Shown: positions 6,277 to 6,903 of the stretch, in pieces
How the letters are laid out: each line of letters opens with the position of its first letter
Position numbering within the stretch: the stretch's first letter is position 1
Made by a program: the position numbers and the translations under genes
The notes under the pieces: model-generated
Databases searched by the model: none
What the model was told of the DNA's origin: nothing
Seen by the model: the letters and a program-made list of their open reading frames with translations, nothing else
Origin: Terriglobales bacterium
GTDB taxonomy: Bacteria; Acidobacteriota; Terriglobia; Terriglobales; Acidobacteriaceae
DNA length: 6,903 nt
Direction of reading: 5' to 3'
Assembly (NCBI GenBank): GCA_019241735.1
Contig: JAFAWN010000399.1
Location: 1-6,903, forward strand

Positions 6277-6903
6277 GTGACTCAAAAGACCAAGCGAATT
6301 GCGGTCATCCCCGGAGACGGAATCGGCCGGGAGGTGATTGCTCAGGCGGTGGCAGCGATAACCGCCACCGGCGCTGATGTGGAATTGTCTCCATTTGACT
6401 GGGGCGCGGAGCGCTATCTGGCGGATGGAATTACCGTCCCTCCCGACGGCTTTCCCATGCTCGCCCGTGATTTCGATGCCATTCTGGCGGGCGCATTCGG
6501 CGATCCCCGGGTGCCGTCGAACATCCACGCCAAGGAAATATTGCTGGGGATGCGTTTTAAGCTGGACCTTTACGCCAACGTCCGCCCGGTGCGACTGCTG
6601 CACGCCGCCTTGAGCCCTCTGAAAGGCGTCGAACCCCGTGATATCGACTTTGTGGTCATCCGCGAAAATACCGAAGGCGTATACACCGATGCCGGCGGGG
6701 TATTCAAGCAGGGCACCGCGGATGAGATCGCACTGCAGGAGGACATCAACACCCGCAAAGGAGTGGAACGGATAATCCGCTATGCGTTCGAGTATTGCGA
6801 GCGCCACACCAAGCTGGATGGAAGTCCGCGCGCCCGGGTCCTGATGTGCGACAAGTCCAACGCTATGACGCATGCGGGTGGGCTATGGCAGCGCGTCTTC
6901 AAA
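6277..6903 (+). CDS. Isopropylmalate/isocitrate dehydrogenase-family enzyme, 3' partial
   Basis: N-terminal 209 residues of an NAD(P)-dependent beta-decarboxylating dehydrogenase; the family is usually about 350 aa, so the rest lies beyond the window. IPGDGIGREV at 11-20 is the family N-terminus. The substrate residues fit the T. thermophilus isopropylmalate dehydrogenase pattern: R93, R103 (NVRPVR), R129 in IRENTEG, Y136 and the catalytic K193 in CDKSN, with the same 10- and 7-residue spacings. The Mg-binding aspartates would come later. L89-L90 occupy the hydrophobic specificity positions of isopropylmalate dehydrogenase, favouring LeuB. However, RENTEGVYTDAGG and NTRKGVERIIRYAFE also resemble D-malate/tartrate dehydrogenases, so the substrate is left open. 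GTG 6277 is the only plausible start: an in-frame TGA lies at 6259-6261 and no canonical start intervenes. No clear Shine-Dalgarno precedes it. Confidence 0.93.
   Translation, partial: MTQKTKRIAVIPGDGIGREVIAQAVAAITATGADVELSPFDWGAERYLADGITVPPDGFPMLARDFDAILAGAFGDPRVPSNIHAKEILLGMRFKLDLYANVRPVRLLHAALSPLKGVEPRDIDFVVIRENTEGVYTDAGGVFKQGTADEIALQEDINTRKGVERIIRYAFEYCERHTKLDGSPRARVLMCDKSNAMTHAGGLWQRVFK

Noticed and set aside
6268..6873. 201-codon minus-strand open frame
   Set aside because: Antisense shadow of the dehydrogenase, which has conserved family motifs on the plus strand.

Overview
The window reads as a GC-rich (roughly 55-60% by eye) bacterial chromosome segment carrying housekeeping genes. 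The gene set, the neighbourhood ygfZ / DUF1844 / PhnP-like hydrolase / ribF, and the sequence flavour suggest Acidobacteriota (Terriglobia-like). That assignment is inferred from remembered family resemblance, not from a search. I see no tRNA, rRNA, CRISPR array, insertion sequence or phage gene.

Layout. (1) 2-1255, plus strand: 5'-truncated cation diffusion facilitator (CDF) metal exporter with an unusually long cytoplasmic tail of three dimerisation-like modules. (2) About 1252-2225, plus strand: ten-helix EamA/DMT permease with no usable start codon where one is expected; one extra G would create an ATGA overlap with the CDF stop. (3) 5852 down to 2330, minus strand: four tightly packed genes running ygfZ (folate-binding Fe-S maintenance protein), a DUF1844 protein, a PhnP-like metallo-beta-lactamase-fold hydrolase interrupted by an in-frame TAA, and ribF (riboflavin kinase/FAD synthetase). 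The first three are joined by a 9-nt gap and a 4-nt overlap, so they look like one transcript. ribF follows after 95 nt and converges on the permease gene. (4) 5853-6276: a 424-nt divergent intergenic region with a near-consensus ygfZ promoter, a 30-codon ORF behind a consensus Shine-Dalgarno sequence, an 18-bp tandem duplication and several hairpins. (5) 6277-6903, plus strand: N-terminal 209 residues of an isopropylmalate/isocitrate dehydrogenase-family enzyme that runs off the window.

How the genes fit together. The minus-strand cluster joins flavin cofactor synthesis (RibF) with folate-dependent Fe-S protein maintenance (YgfZ), plus one hydrolase and one protein of unknown function. The plus-strand pair is two membrane transporters, apparently translationally coupled. 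The dehydrogenase probably belongs to leucine biosynthesis or a related 2-hydroxyacid pathway.

The clearest anomalies are two single-base lesions in otherwise well-conserved genes: the missing permease start near 1257-1260 and the TAA at 3679-3681. They may be real mutations or assembly errors. I do not see a clearly novel multi-gene system. The least explained DNA is the 5853-6276 intergenic region.
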